A stretch of DNA of 64,000 nucleotides from Achromobacter sp. MFA1 R4 (GCF_900156745.1 NZ_LT707065.1:6150086-6214085); one strand, 5' to 3'; positions 1-8,760 are shown, counted from the stretch's first letter. The notes: a model not told the origin generated them from the sequence alone. Made by a program: numbers and translations.

Positions 1-271
1 CCCCGAATTCCTGCGGGCGCTGGACACCGCCCTGGACGCGCTGGCGGGCTACGCGCCGCAGGCGCTGGTGCTGGCGCTGGGATTCGACACCTACAAGGAC
101 GATCCCATCAGCGTGCTCAAGCTGGACATCGACGCCTACCGCGACATCGGCGCGCGCGTCGCCAGCCTGGGCGTCCCGACCGTGGTGGTGCAGGAAGGCG
201 GCTACATGGTCGAGGCGATCGGCCCGGCGCTGGATGCGTTTCTCCAGGGTTACGGCCGTGGCGGCGCCTGA
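1..271 (+). CDS. Histone deacetylase family protein (acetylpolyamine amidohydrolase-like), 3' end only
   Basis: This is the C-terminal ~89 residues of a deacetylase; the 5' part lies outside the window and the reading frame is open from base 2. The visible stretch has GFDTYKDDP, the late active-site segment of zinc-dependent class II histone deacetylase/acetylpolyamine amidohydrolase proteins (its Asp is a zinc ligand in the family), followed by VVVQEGGY, the conserved glycine-rich turn carrying the catalytic-site Tyr. The likely role is hydrolysis of acetylated small amines in the cytosol. The next gene begins 15 bases after the stop on the same strand, so the two may be co-transcribed. The substrate cannot be decided from this fragment. 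Confidence 0.85.
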   Translation, partial: PEFLRALDTALDALAGYAPQALVLALGFDTYKDDPISVLKLDIDAYRDIGARVASLGVPTVVVQEGGYMVEAIGPALDAFLQGYGRGGA

Positions 272-286
272 CCGCGCGCCCGCCGC

Positions 287-1177
287 ATGAGCGCCCTGCC
301 CGGCTCGCTGCCCGCCCGCAGCACCACGCGCCAGACCGGCATTCTGCTGTTCTTCGCGGCGCTGGTGGCCTTTGCCACCTTCGACGCGGGGGCCAAGCAG
401 ATGCTGGAGCGCTATCCGGCGCCCTTCCTGAACGTGATGCGCTACCTGGCGGTGGTGACGCTGGCGATCGCAATGCTGTGGCGCCATGGGCGCGGCCTGC
501 GCCTGCGCGACGCGCCGGAAAAGCCGCTGCTGGTGCTGCGCGGCGTCATGCTGGCCACCGTGGCCACCTGCTTCATGACGGCCCTGATCTGGATGCCGCT
601 GTCCGAAGCCACCGCCATCTATTTCACGGCCCCGCTCATCATGGTCGCGCTATCGCCGTGGCTGCTGGGCGAACACGTGCGCCCGGCGCAATGGGGCGCC
701 GTCGCCGCCGGCTTTGCCGGCATGCTGCTGATCGTGCGGCCGGGCGCCGACCTGCCGCTGCTGGGGACGCTGCTGATGGCCGTGTCGGCTGTCAGCTACG
801 CCATCTTCCAGGTGCTGACGCGCAAGCTGTCCAACAAGGTGCCCGGGCCGGTGCAGTACGCGTACACGGCCTTCATCTGCCTGATCGTGACCGCGCTGCC
901 GGCGCCGTTCTTCCTGCCCGACCCGTGGCCCGGACCGGCCGACACGGCCATCATCATCGCCCTGGGCGCCTGCAGCGGACTGGCGCAGATCCTGCTGATC
1001 GCCGCCTTCCAGCGCGTATCGGCCGCGACGCTTGCCCCGCTGAATTATTTCCAGCTTCTGCTGGCCGTGGGTTTCAGCACGTTCTGGTTCCAGCGTCCGC
1101 CCGACGCGCTGGCGTTGGCGGGCATGGGGCTGATCATGGCATCGGGGGTGTTCCTGGCGCTGCGCCGGGCGGGGTGA
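287..1177 (+). CDS. EamA/DMT-family inner-membrane transporter
   Basis: A 296-residue protein built almost entirely of hydrophobic segments, about ten predicted membrane helices in two repeats of five, which is the drug/metabolite transporter (EamA) architecture and normal length. Features include the N-terminal helix TGILLFFAALVAFATFDAGAK and the mid-protein segment LGEHVRPAQWGAVAAGFAGMLLI, typical of the end of the first EamA repeat. Members export amino acids, nucleotide-like compounds or other small metabolites; the substrate cannot be told here. ATG start follows the upstream deacetylase gene by 15 bases, suggesting co-transcription. It converges on the LacI-type regulator downstream. 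Confidence 0.9.
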   Translation: MSALPGSLPARSTTRQTGILLFFAALVAFATFDAGAKQMLERYPAPFLNVMRYLAVVTLAIAMLWRHGRGLRLRDAPEKPLLVLRGVMLATVATCFMTALIWMPLSEATAIYFTAPLIMVALSPWLLGEHVRPAQWGAVAAGFAGMLLIVRPGADLPLLGTLLMAVSAVSYAIFQVLTRKLSNKVPGPVQYAYTAFICLIVTALPAPFFLPDPWPGPADTAIIIALGACSGLAQILLIAAFQRVSAATLAPLNYFQLLLAVGFSTFWFQRPPDALALAGMGLIMASGVFLALRRAG

Positions 1178-1203
1178 CGAGCCCTCGAGCCCGACCGCCG
1201 GGC

Positions 1204-2229
1204 TCAGCTCGTTTCGCGCTGGACCAGCGTGAAGCCCAGGTCCACGTGCCGTTCCAGCACCGTCTCTCCCGCCAGATGCCGCATCAGCAATTGCGCGGCC
1301 GACAGGCCGATCCGGTAGCGCGGAGTCGCGATCGTGGACAGGGGCGGCGTGGTCCAGGCCGTTCCCGCGAGGTCGTGGAAACCGATGATCGCCATCTGTT
1401 CGGGCACGCGCAGCCCCTGGCGGCCGCACTGGAACACCGCGCCCTGCGCCAGGTCGTCGTTGCAGAAGAACACGGCGTCGCAATCGGGATGGCGCGTGTG
1501 CAGGTCTTCCATCAATGCCGCCCCCAGGCTGATGGAGGACTTTTCCGGCGTCATGATCTCCAGCGTTGCGTCGTACAGGCCGGCGTCGCGCAGGGCCTGG
1601 CGGCAACCCTCGCACCGGCGCAGCGAGCGCGGGTCCAGTTGCGCGCCGACGATGCCGATGCGGCGGTAGCCGCGCTCGACCAAATGGCGGCCCGCGGCGT
1701 AGCCCGAGTCGAACTGCGAGAACCCGACGCTCATGTCCTCGGCGCCGTCGAGCGTCTCGATCGTGTGCACGGTCGGAATCGCCTGGGCGCGCAGCAGCTC
1801 CCAGACACCCGGATTGTGGTCGATGCCCGTCAGCACCACCCCGTCGGGCGAATGCTGCAGGTACTTGCGCAGCAGGGCCTCTTCCTCGTCGGGCGAGTAG
1901 CCGGTCACGCCGATCAGCATGTGGTAGCCGTGCGTGTCCAGCACCTCTTTGATGCCGGTGATGATGTCCACGAACACCACGTTGCTCAGCGACGGGATCA
2001 GCACCACGATGGTCTGCGACCGCGCCGAGGCGAGCGCGCTGGCCGCGTGGTTCGGCACGTAGCCCAGTTCCTGGCAGACCCGGGCGATGTGCTGGCGCAG
2101 GTCTTCGGCCACCTTGTCCGGGGTGCGCAAGGCGCGCGACACCGTGATCGCGCTGACACCCACGCGGCGCGCGACATCCTGCATGGTGACGCGGCCGGCG
2201 CGCGAGCTTCGGGGTTTACGGACGGACAT
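1204..2229 (-). CDS. LacI-family (GntR/Gnt-I-like) transcriptional regulator
   Basis: A 341-residue repressor of normal LacI-family length. Residues ~15-60 form the DNA-binding head with the signature VTMQDVARRVGVSAITVSRAL, followed by a hinge and a periplasmic-binding-protein-like effector domain with the conserved IGFHDLAGTAWTTPPLSTI segment near the C-terminus. I chose the ATG at 2229 rather than a longer upstream reading frame, because the helix-turn-helix then sits at the usual distance from the start. It is transcribed away from a TRAP transporter/sugar-acid dehydratase operon, and a perfect palindrome typical of LacI-family sites lies between them. It therefore probably represses that operon, with a sugar acid or a derivative as inducer; this is inference. 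Confidence 0.92.
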   Translation of the reverse strand: MSVRKPRSSRAGRVTMQDVARRVGVSAITVSRALRTPDKVAEDLRQHIARVCQELGYVPNHAASALASARSQTIVVLIPSLSNVVFVDIITGIKEVLDTHGYHMLIGVTGYSPDEEEALLRKYLQHSPDGVVLTGIDHNPGVWELLRAQAIPTVHTIETLDGAEDMSVGFSQFDSGYAAGRHLVERGYRRIGIVGAQLDPRSLRRCEGCRQALRDAGLYDATLEIMTPEKSSISLGAALMEDLHTRHPDCDAVFFCNDDLAQGAVFQCGRQGLRVPEQMAIIGFHDLAGTAWTTPPLSTIATPRYRIGLSAAQLLMRHLAGETVLERHVDLGFTLVQRETS

Positions 2230-2292
2230 GGACCCTCGCGGTGGGTGGGAAGCGCGTAGTCTGACGCAAAAATTAGGGGTTGCCAAAGGGAA

Positions 2293-2310
2293 AATGTTAG
2301 CGCTAACATT
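2293..2310. promoter_or_regulatory. Perfect 18-bp LacI-family operator between regulator and TRAP operon
   Basis: The sequence AATGTTAGCGCTAACATT is an uninterrupted inverted repeat centred on the CG step that LacI/GntR-type repressors favour. It lies 64 bases upstream of the regulator start and 48 bases upstream of the transporter start. A CATAAT hexamer at 2319-2324 could be the -10 of the transporter promoter, which would place the operator over the -35/spacer region, a repressing position. Confidence 0.85.
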
Positions 2311-2357
2311 CCTGCCAGCATAATCCAGAAAAATCCGGGAAACGGAAGGAGACAAAC

Positions 2358-2915
2358 ATGCAAGCTTCCCCCTCGGGGCGGCCGGGACCCACGCGTCCCG
2401 GCCGTTCGTCGCTGTCCCGCGCCGCGGACTGGTGCTTTGCGCTGCAGACCTGGCTGATGGTCGTCTGTCTGAGCGCCATGGTCGTGCTGCTGTTCGGCAA
2501 CGTGGCGCTGCGCTATCTCTTTAACTCCGGCATCAACGTCTCCGACGAGATCTCACGCCTGGCCTTCGTATGGATGATTTTCCTGGGTGCGGTGATCGCG
2601 CTGCGGGAACACCAGCACATCGGCGTGACCATGCTGGTGGAACGCTTCGGCTCGGCCGCCCGCCGGGTGACGCACATCGCCTGCCAGTTGCTGATCCTGT
2701 GGGTGCTGTGGCTGATGGCCGAGGGAAGCTGGGTCCAGACCGCCATTGGCCTGGACACCGTGCTGCCCGTCACCGGCATGCCCGTAGCGGTATTCAGCGC
2801 GGCCGGTCTGTACGCCGCCGTGGCCATGGGCATCCTGACGCTCATCGACCTGGTCCGCGTGATCGCGGGCGGCCCGCTGCCGGCCGAGTCCAGCCCGGAA
2901 GACCCGGCCGTCTGA
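2358..2915 (+). CDS. TRAP transporter small permease (DctQ family)
   Basis: A 185-residue membrane protein with four predicted helices, the DctQ layout: roughly residues 30-55, 70-90, 105-130 and 145-170. The family motif is seen in YLFNSGINVSDEISRLAFVW (second-helix region, conserved E and W). It partners the large permease encoded 46 bases downstream and the periplasmic binding protein after that, forming a sodium- or proton-driven tripartite uptake system in the inner membrane. An AAGGAG ribosome site sits seven bases before the ATG. It is the first gene of the operon behind the LacI-type operator. Confidence 0.92.
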   Translation: MQASPSGRPGPTRPGRSSLSRAADWCFALQTWLMVVCLSAMVVLLFGNVALRYLFNSGINVSDEISRLAFVWMIFLGAVIALREHQHIGVTMLVERFGSAARRVTHIACQLLILWVLWLMAEGSWVQTAIGLDTVLPVTGMPVAVFSAAGLYAAVAMGILTLIDLVRVIAGGPLPAESSPEDPAV

Positions 2916-2961
2916 CCCGGCCCTCCCCGCGCGCCTCCAACCATCCGCCCGGATACCTGCA

Positions 2962-4242
2962 ATGATCCTGACCATTTTCCTCGTTGTGCTGCTGGGGCTG
3001 ATCGCCCTGGGCATGCCGATCGCGTTCGCGTTGATCATCAGCGCGATCGTCATGATGTTCCAGCTGGATTTCTTCGACACCCAGCTCCTTGCCCAGAACA
3101 TGTTGTCGGGCGCCAACAGCTTCACGCTGATGGCGGTGCCGCTCTTCATGCTGGCCGGCGAAGTCATGAACGCGGGCGGCATTTCGCGCCGCATCGTTCA
3201 CCTGGCCAACACCTTCGTGGGCCACATCCAGGGCGGCCTGGGCTATGTCGCCATCTTCGCCAGCGTATTGCTCGCCTCGCTGTCGGGTTCGGCCGTGGCA
3301 GACGCGGCGGCATTGGGCTCGCTGCTGATCCCCATGCTGCGTGACAAGGGCTATGACGCCGGCCAGGCGTCGGGCCTGATCGCGGCCGGCGGCATCATCG
3401 CACCCATCATCCCGCCGTCGATCTCATTCATCATTTTCGGGGTCGCCACCAACGTGTCGATCACCAAGCTGTTCTTCGCCGGCATTGCGCCCGGCCTGAT
3501 GATGGGCCTGACGCTGGTGACCGTCTGGACCTGGGTGGCGCGCAAGCACGGCAGCATCACGCCTTCGCCGCGCGAGCCCTGGAGCAATCGCTGGAAGGCG
3601 CTGCGCGGATCCCTCTGGGCGCTCATGCTGCCGGTCATCATCATTGGCGGCCTGCGGGGCGGCATCTTCACGCCGACGGAAGCCGCCGTCGTCGCGGCCG
3701 TGTATGCGCTTCTGGTCAGCCTTTTCGTCTATCGGGAGATCGGACTGCGCGACCTGGGCCGCCTTTTCATCAACGCCGCGCGCACCACTGCCGTCGTCAT
3801 GTTTCTGGTGGCCGCCGCCATGGTCTCGTCGTACATGATCACCCTGGCCGATTTGCCGCAGGATCTGATCGCGCTGCTCGAGCCCGTCATGGACCAGCCC
3901 AAGCTGCTGATGTTCGCGCTGCTGATCCTGCTGACGCTGGTGGGCACGGTGATGGACCTGACCCCGACCATCCTGATCCTCGGTCCCGTGCTGATGCCCG
4001 TGGTCACCAAGGCTGGCATCGACCCCGTGTACTTCGGCGTCATGTTCGTCATGGTCGGCAGCGTCGGCCTGCTGACGCCCCCGGTGGGCACGGTGCTCAA
4101 CGTCGTCTGCGGCGTCGCCCGCATCAATATGGAAACCATCTGCAAAGGGGTGTGGCGCTACGTCGTGGCCTACACCCTGCTGTTGATCCTGCTGGTGATC
4201 TTTCCCGAACTGATCACCGTACCCGCACGCTGGCTGCACTAG
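2962..4242 (+). CDS. TRAP transporter large permease (DctM family)
   Basis: A 426-residue polytopic protein of the standard DctM length, with about twelve hydrophobic segments. Family hallmarks include GMPIAFAL near the N-terminus, the loop SGSAVADAAALGSLLIPMLR around residues 112-131, the IIPPSISFIIFG segment near residue 150, and GLLTPPVGTVLNVV near residue 371. It is the transport channel of the TRAP system and works with the DctQ protein upstream and the DctP protein downstream. Its stop is 29 bases before the binding-protein start. The substrate is set by the binding protein; the linked dehydratase argues for a sugar acid. Confidence 0.95.
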   Translation: MILTIFLVVLLGLIALGMPIAFALIISAIVMMFQLDFFDTQLLAQNMLSGANSFTLMAVPLFMLAGEVMNAGGISRRIVHLANTFVGHIQGGLGYVAIFASVLLASLSGSAVADAAALGSLLIPMLRDKGYDAGQASGLIAAGGIIAPIIPPSISFIIFGVATNVSITKLFFAGIAPGLMMGLTLVTVWTWVARKHGSITPSPREPWSNRWKALRGSLWALMLPVIIIGGLRGGIFTPTEAAVVAAVYALLVSLFVYREIGLRDLGRLFINAARTTAVVMFLVAAAMVSSYMITLADLPQDLIALLEPVMDQPKLLMFALLILLTLVGTVMDLTPTILILGPVLMPVVTKAGIDPVYFGVMFVMVGSVGLLTPPVGTVLNVVCGVARINMETICKGVWRYVVAYTLLLILLVIFPELITVPARWLH

Positions 4243-4271
4243 CGGCACCTGAAACCCCAAGGAGGAACACC

Positions 4272-5288
4272 ATGATCAAGCATTTCAAGACCCGCATTCT
4301 TGTCCTGGCCACGGTGCTGTCCTGCACCGTCGCCGGCGTGGCCGCGGCCGCGGACGTCAAACCGCGCCTCATCCGCTTCGGCTACGGGCTGAACGAGGAA
4401 AGCGTGCAGGGCCGCGCGGCCCGCTACCTGGCGCAGGAACTCGAAAAAGCGAGCGGCGGCAAGCTCAAGATGAGGACCTTCGGATCGGCCAACCTGGGCT
4501 CCGACGAGCAGATGCAGAGCGCGCTGGTGGGCGGCGCGCAGGAAATGATGGTGGGTTCGACCGCCCCCCTGGCCGGCATGGTCAAGGAATTTGGCGTGTT
4601 CGACCTGCCGTTTCTGTTCAACAGCGAAAAGGAAGCCGATGCGGTGCTGGACGGGCAGCTCGGCCAGGAGCTCCTGAAAAAGCTCGAAGCCAAGGGGCTG
4701 GTCGGCCTGGTCTACTGGGAAAACGGCTTTCGCAATATGACCAATTCCAAGCGCCCGATCACGCGCGCCGAGGATCTGGAGGGGATCAAGCTGCGCGTCA
4801 TGCAGAACCAGATCGCGCTGGGCGTCTTCAACACGCTGGGCGCCAATGCCGTGCCGATGCCGTTCTCGGAACTCTTCACCGCGCTGGAAACCCGCACGGT
4901 GGACGGCCAGGAAAATCCCATCACCACGATCCAGAGCAGCAAGTTCTATGAGGTGCAGCCCTACCTGACCATTACGCGCCACGTCTACACGCCGTGGGTG
5001 GTGATGGCCTCCAAGAAATGGTGGGACACCTTGTCGCCGGACGAACAGAAGCTCATCCGCCAGGCCGCGGCGGCGTCGCGCGATTTCGAACGCAAGGACA
5101 GCCGCGCCGATTCCACCAAGGCCATGGGCACGCTGGAAAAGAACGGCATGAAGATCAACACGGTTTCGCCCGAGGAAGTCGCCCGCATGCGCCAGAAGGT
5201 GCAGCCCGTGGTCGACAAGTACACCCAGGAACTCGGGCCCGAACTGGTCAAGCAGTTGAACGACGAAATCCAGAAGGCGCGCAACTAG
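4272..5288 (+). CDS. TRAP transporter periplasmic binding protein (DctP family)
   Basis: A 338-residue solute-binding protein starting at the ATG at 4272, which has an AAGGAGG ribosome site and opens directly into a signal peptide (positively charged MIKHFKTR, hydrophobic core, cleavage near AAA). A longer in-frame start at 4152 lies inside the permease gene and would bury the signal peptide. Family features include KLRVMQNQIALGVFNTLGAN, with the conserved Arg that salt-bridges the carboxylate of TRAP ligands, and the following ALETRTVDGQENPI segment. It delivers the ligand to the DctQM permease. Together with the downstream dehydratase this suggests uptake of an aldonic acid such as xylonate; the ligand itself is inferred. 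Confidence 0.94.
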   Translation: MIKHFKTRILVLATVLSCTVAGVAAAADVKPRLIRFGYGLNEESVQGRAARYLAQELEKASGGKLKMRTFGSANLGSDEQMQSALVGGAQEMMVGSTAPLAGMVKEFGVFDLPFLFNSEKEADAVLDGQLGQELLKKLEAKGLVGLVYWENGFRNMTNSKRPITRAEDLEGIKLRVMQNQIALGVFNTLGANAVPMPFSELFTALETRTVDGQENPITTIQSSKFYEVQPYLTITRHVYTPWVVMASKKWWDTLSPDEQKLIRQAAAASRDFERKDSRADSTKAMGTLEKNGMKINTVSPEEVARMRQKVQPVVDKYTQELGPELVKQLNDEIQKARN

Positions 5289-5295
5289 CCCTGGC

Positions 5296-5322
5296 GGCCC
5301 GGATCGCTCTTCGGTCCGGGCC
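5296..5322 (+). other. Intercistronic hairpin after the binding-protein gene
   Basis: An 8-bp perfect stem (GGCCCGGA / TCCGGGCC) with an 11-base loop lies between the binding-protein stop and the dehydratase start. There is no T-run, so it is not a normal intrinsic terminator. Hairpins at this position after abundant binding-protein genes usually protect the upstream transcript from 3' exonucleases and set the ratio to the next gene. That role is inferred from position only. Confidence 0.5.
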
Positions 5323-5351
5323 TGTATGCAACCGAAGCAAGCGAGACAGCC

Positions 5352-7133
5352 ATGTCCCAGACCCCGCGCAGACTGCGCAGCCAGAAATGGTTCGACGATC
5401 CCTCGCACGCCGATATGACGGCGATCTACGTCGAGCGCTATCTCAACTACGGCCTGACGCGCCAGGAACTGCAATCGGGGCGGCCCATCATCGGCATCGC
5501 CCAGACGGGCAGCGACCTGGCGCCCTGCAACCGCCATCACCTGGCGCTGGCCGAACGCATCAAGGCCGGCATCCGGGACGCGGGCGGCATTCCGATGGAA
5601 TTCCCGGTGCATCCGCTGGCCGAGCAAGGCCGCCGGCCCACCGCCGCGCTGGACCGGAACCTGGCTTACCTGGGCCTGGTGGAGATCCTGCATGGCTATC
5701 CGCTGGACGGCGTGGTCCTGACCACGGGCTGCGACAAGACCACCCCTGCCTGTCTCATGGCAGCGGCCACGGTGGACATCCCGGCCATCGTGCTGTCCGG
5801 CGGTCCCATGCTGGATGGCTGGCATGAAGGCCAGCGCGTGGGATCGGGCACCGTCATCTGGCACGCGCGCAACCTGATGGCCGCGGGCAAGCTGGACTAC
5901 GAAGGCTTCATGACGCTGGCGACCGCCTCGTCGCCGTCGATCGGCCACTGCAACACCATGGGCACCGCCCTGTCCATGAACTCGCTGGCCGAAGCGCTGG
6001 GCATGTCCCTGCCCACCTGCGCCAGCATCCCCGCGCCCTACCGCGAGCGCGGCCAGATGGCCTATGCCACCGGCATGCGCATCTGCGACATGGTGCGCGA
6101 AGACCTGCGTCCGTCCCACATCATGACCCGGCAGGCGTTCGAGAACGCCATCGTCGTCGCGTCGGCCCTGGGCGCGTCCACCAACTGCCCGCCCCACCTG
6201 ATCGCCATGGCCCGCCACGCGGGCATCGACCTGAGCCTGGACGACTGGCAGCGTTTGGGCGAAGACGTGCCCTTGCTGGTCAATTGCGTGCCAGCGGGCG
6301 AACACCTCGGCGAAGAATTTCACCGCGCGGGCGGGGTGCCGGCCGTCTTGCATGAACTGCTGGCCGCCGGCCGCCTGCATCCGGACTGCCGGACCGTGTC
6401 CGGCAAGACCATCGGCGAGATCGCCGCCGCGTCCAAAACCCACAACGCCGACGTGATCCGCACTTGCGACGCGCCGCTCAAGCACCGCGCGGGCTTCATC
6501 GTGCTGTCGGGCAATTTCTTTGACAGCGCCATCATCAAAATGTCGGTCGTGGGCGAGGCATTCCGCCGCGCCTACCTGTCCGAACCCGGTTCGGAGAACG
6601 CATTTGAGGCGCGGGCCATCGTATTCGAGGGACCGGAGGACTATCACGCCCGCATCGAGGACCCTGCCCTGAATATCGACGAGCACTGCATCCTGGTGAT
6701 CCGCGGCGCCGGCACGGTCGGTTACCCAGGAAGCGCGGAAGTCGTGAACATGGCGCCCCCTTCGCACCTGCTCAAGCGCGGCATCGACTCGCTGCCCTGC
6801 ATGGGAGACGGGCGCCAGAGCGGCACCTCAGCCAGTCCGTCGATCCTGAACATGTCGCCCGAAGCCGCGGTGGGCGGTGGACTGGCGCTGCTGCGCACGG
6901 GCGACAGGATCCGGGTCGATTTGAACCAGCGGTCGGTCACCTTGCTGGTGGACGAAGCGGAATTGGACAAGCGTCGCCAGGATCCGCCGTACGAAGCGCC
7001 GCCCTCGCAGACGCCCTGGCAGGAACTGTACCGGCAGACCGTGGGGCAGTTGTCGACGGGCGGCTGCCTGGAGGCTGCAACCCTTTACTTGAAGGTAGTG
7101 GAGACGCGCGGCGATCCGCGGCATTCGCATTGA
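5352..7133 (+). CDS. IlvD/Edd-family sugar-acid dehydratase, D-xylonate dehydratase-like
   Basis: A 593-residue enzyme of the iron-sulfur dihydroxyacid/aldonate dehydratase family. It resembles Caulobacter D-xylonate dehydratase through most of its length (for example GIAQTGSDLAPCNRHH, GGIPMEFPVHPL, YLGLVEILHGYP). Three cysteines fit the [2Fe-2S] ligands of this branch: C59 (APCNR), C127 (TTGCDKT) and C200 (GHCNTMG). The reaction would be dehydration of a five-carbon aldonic acid to the 2-keto-3-deoxy acid in the cytosol. It is the last gene of the TRAP operon, so uptake and first catabolic step are coupled. Arabonate or another aldonate cannot be excluded as the true substrate. Confidence 0.9.
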   Translation: MSQTPRRLRSQKWFDDPSHADMTAIYVERYLNYGLTRQELQSGRPIIGIAQTGSDLAPCNRHHLALAERIKAGIRDAGGIPMEFPVHPLAEQGRRPTAALDRNLAYLGLVEILHGYPLDGVVLTTGCDKTTPACLMAAATVDIPAIVLSGGPMLDGWHEGQRVGSGTVIWHARNLMAAGKLDYEGFMTLATASSPSIGHCNTMGTALSMNSLAEALGMSLPTCASIPAPYRERGQMAYATGMRICDMVREDLRPSHIMTRQAFENAIVVASALGASTNCPPHLIAMARHAGIDLSLDDWQRLGEDVPLLVNCVPAGEHLGEEFHRAGGVPAVLHELLAAGRLHPDCRTVSGKTIGEIAAASKTHNADVIRTCDAPLKHRAGFIVLSGNFFDSAIIKMSVVGEAFRRAYLSEPGSENAFEARAIVFEGPEDYHARIEDPALNIDEHCILVIRGAGTVGYPGSAEVVNMAPPSHLLKRGIDSLPCMGDGRQSGTSASPSILNMSPEAAVGGGLALLRTGDRIRVDLNQRSVTLLVDEAELDKRRQDPPYEAPPSQTPWQELYRQTVGQLSTGGCLEAATLYLKVVETRGDPRHSH

Positions 7134-7168
7134 AAGAGGGTGCCGGGTCGGTCGACGACGGGCGCTGG

Positions 7169-7564
7169 CTACTCGCCTGGCCGCGTGCTGGCCGACCCGT
7201 CGATCTTCGGGCTCGGCCGGCTGACGACATACGCCGCGCTGGCCAGAAAGAAGATGCCCACGCCGACGGCGAGCGCCAACGAGGGATGCGCGCTCCAGTA
7301 AAACAGCAGATAGCCCGCCGCCATCCCCACGCAAGCGTACGCCTTCCCCTTGCGCGACACGGCGCCCTGCTCGCGCCACGCGCGCAACGACGGGCCGTAC
7401 GTCGGACTATCCAGCAGCCATTTCTCGAGCCGTGGCGACGAGCGGGAAAAGCAGGCCACTGCCAGGATCAGGAAGATCGTCGTCGGCATCACCGGCAGGA
7501 AGGCGCCGATGACACCCAGCGCCAGCATCAGGCAGCCCAGGCATAACCAAAGTGCTCTCATCAT
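7169..7564 (-). CDS. YbaN-family (DUF454) inner-membrane protein
   Basis: A 131-residue protein with three to four hydrophobic segments. The opening LGVIGAFLPVMPTTIFLILA and the following CFSRSSPRLEKWLLDSPTYG match the YbaN/DUF454 signature (LP..PTTPF.L.A...F..SS). The function of the family is not established; it is a small integral inner-membrane protein. It is convergent with the dehydratase gene (35 bases apart) and lies just downstream of the TPR lipoprotein gene on the same strand, 65 bases away, so the two may share a transcript. Confidence 0.88.
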   Translation of the reverse strand: MMRALWLCLGCLMLALGVIGAFLPVMPTTIFLILAVACFSRSSPRLEKWLLDSPTYGPSLRAWREQGAVSRKGKAYACVGMAAGYLLFYWSAHPSLALAVGVGIFFLASAAYVVSRPSPKIDGSASTRPGE

Positions 7565-7629
7565 GATGGTGTGCAGGATATCGCAATTGCCCGGTCACGT
7601 TGCCGCCCCGCGCGGGCGCGGCGCTGGTC

Positions 7630-8343
7630 TCACGACGAGGCAGGCTCCGGCATCCTGGCGCGCAGCATCCGCACGAAATCCGCGCTGGGGCTGCCCCCGG
7701 CGGCGCGCGACTTATGGACCATGGCCCACGCTTCGCCGAACTGGCCGCGCGAATAGTAGGCGGTCGCCCACGAGGCATACAGATAGCCCTTGTCCGGCTC
7801 CACGGCCTCGCCCTTGCGATACCACTCGTCCGAACGCGCCGTGGCCGCGATGCGGGCCTCGGGCGGCAGCGTCTTGTCCTCCGCCGCGCAACGCGCCGCG
7901 ATCCGGCCGGCATCCGCATAAAGGCCCCGAAACGTCGGCGGGTTCAAGCTCATTGCCCGATCCATCATGCTCATCGCCTGGCATACCTTGCGCTGGTCTT
8001 CGAGCAACGCCGCAAAGCCCGCATACACTTCGGGATTGTCCGGGTTCAGCAACCAGGCCTGATTGAAGCGCCGCATGGCCAGGCCAGACTGGTTTTCACG
8101 ATGCAGGCGGTATCCCTGCTCAATCTTCGCCTGCGCGGCCGCGCTCGGAGATCCGAACTTTTTCGTCGCCTCCACGGCCTGCTGCTCGTCGCCTGCCCGC
8201 AACGCCGCAACCGCGCGGCGATCGCCGCCGGCATACATCGGCGCTTCCTCGGGACGCGCCTGCGCTGGCGCAGGTGCCTTGATTGCGCAGGCCGGCAGCC
8301 ACAGCAACTGGGCCAGAAGTATCGCCTTCAGAATGGATTGCAT
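7630..8343 (-). CDS. TPR-containing outer-membrane lipoprotein, unknown role
   Basis: A 237-residue protein whose ATG at 8343 begins a lipoprotein signal peptide ending in LPAC, so Cys-19 would be lipidated. In-frame upstream codons would destroy this signal and were rejected. The mature part is Ala/Glu-rich and contains tetratricopeptide-like helical pairs, the clearest being RRFNQAWLLNPDNPEVYAGF and AMSMMDRAMSLNP, around residues 90-140. It may act as a periplasmic scaffold anchored to the membrane. I do not recognise a specific family. It is followed by the YbaN-like gene on the same strand and preceded by about 240 bases without a gene. Confidence 0.8.
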   Translation of the reverse strand: MQSILKAILLAQLLWLPACAIKAPAPAQARPEEAPMYAGGDRRAVAALRAGDEQQAVEATKKFGSPSAAAQAKIEQGYRLHRENQSGLAMRRFNQAWLLNPDNPEVYAGFAALLEDQRKVCQAMSMMDRAMSLNPPTFRGLYADAGRIAARCAAEDKTLPPEARIAATARSDEWYRKGEAVEPDKGYLYASWATAYYSRGQFGEAWAMVHKSRAAGGSPSADFVRMLRARMPEPASS

Positions 8344-8670
8344 GGGCGGGCTTTGATGGGGGAAAGACGGAATATACCGGCAGTATGGGATGGGGTGCCG
8401 ATGATGCCTGCTGGTTTGGCTGCTGGAAGCCCAAGACCGTGGCGCATTATCTTCTCGCCTCTGAAGCGGCATTTTTGTAATCAACCTGCATACCGCAAAT
8501 CAGTTAGCCGCCATCGACGCGGCAAAATGGACGCGGCAAAAATGCGCCACCCGATCCGGATACTGCGCGAAAATCGGGAAGAAATGCAAAAAGCCGCGAA
8601 GTCATATGACTTACGCGGCTTTTCAGGTCTGTGTCCGACTAGCTCTATTGAACACACCTTTGCAGGAATT
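8344..8670. other. Gene-free stretch between lipoprotein gene and tRNA-Val
   Basis: These 327 bases hold no convincing coding frame. They contain the upstream region of the lipoprotein gene (8344-8480) and the tRNA terminator (8588-8623), which is described separately. Confidence 0.6.
8588..8623 (-). terminator. Intrinsic terminator downstream of tRNA-Val
   Basis: On the minus strand the sequence reads AAAAGCCGCG, an AT-rich inner arm (AAGTCATATGACTT), CGCGGCTTTTT. The stem is long and followed by a T-run. It lies 48 bases past the tRNA 3' end and could also work in the other direction because of the A-tract on the opposite side. Confidence 0.85.
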
Positions 8671-8747
8671 TGGTAGGCGGTATTGGAATCGAACCAACGA
8701 CCTCCACGATGTCAACGTGGCGCTCTAACCAGCTGAGCTAACCGCCT
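8671..8747 (-). tRNA. tRNA-Val (anticodon GAC)
   Basis: The minus strand from 8747 gives a full 77-base tRNA. The acceptor stem is AGGCGGT with ACCGCCT, followed by discriminator A and an encoded CCA. The D arm contains TAGCTCAGCTGG. The anticodon stem CCACG/CGTGG closes the loop TTGACAT, so the anticodon is GAC, reading GUC and GUU valine codons. The T arm is GTTGG-TTCGAAT-CCAAT. All arms pair well. Confidence 0.97.
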
Positions 8748-8760
8748 GCAAAGAAGAAGA

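Noticed and set aside
4152..4271. A longer start for the TRAP binding protein
   Set aside because: It would lie inside the permease gene and put 40 residues before a normal signal peptide; the ATG at 4272 has a strong ribosome site.
4239..6767. An 842-codon minus-strand frame over the TRAP binding protein and dehydratase
   Set aside because: Antisense shadow; the plus-strand genes have full family motifs and the minus frame is His/Gly/Arg-rich without domains.
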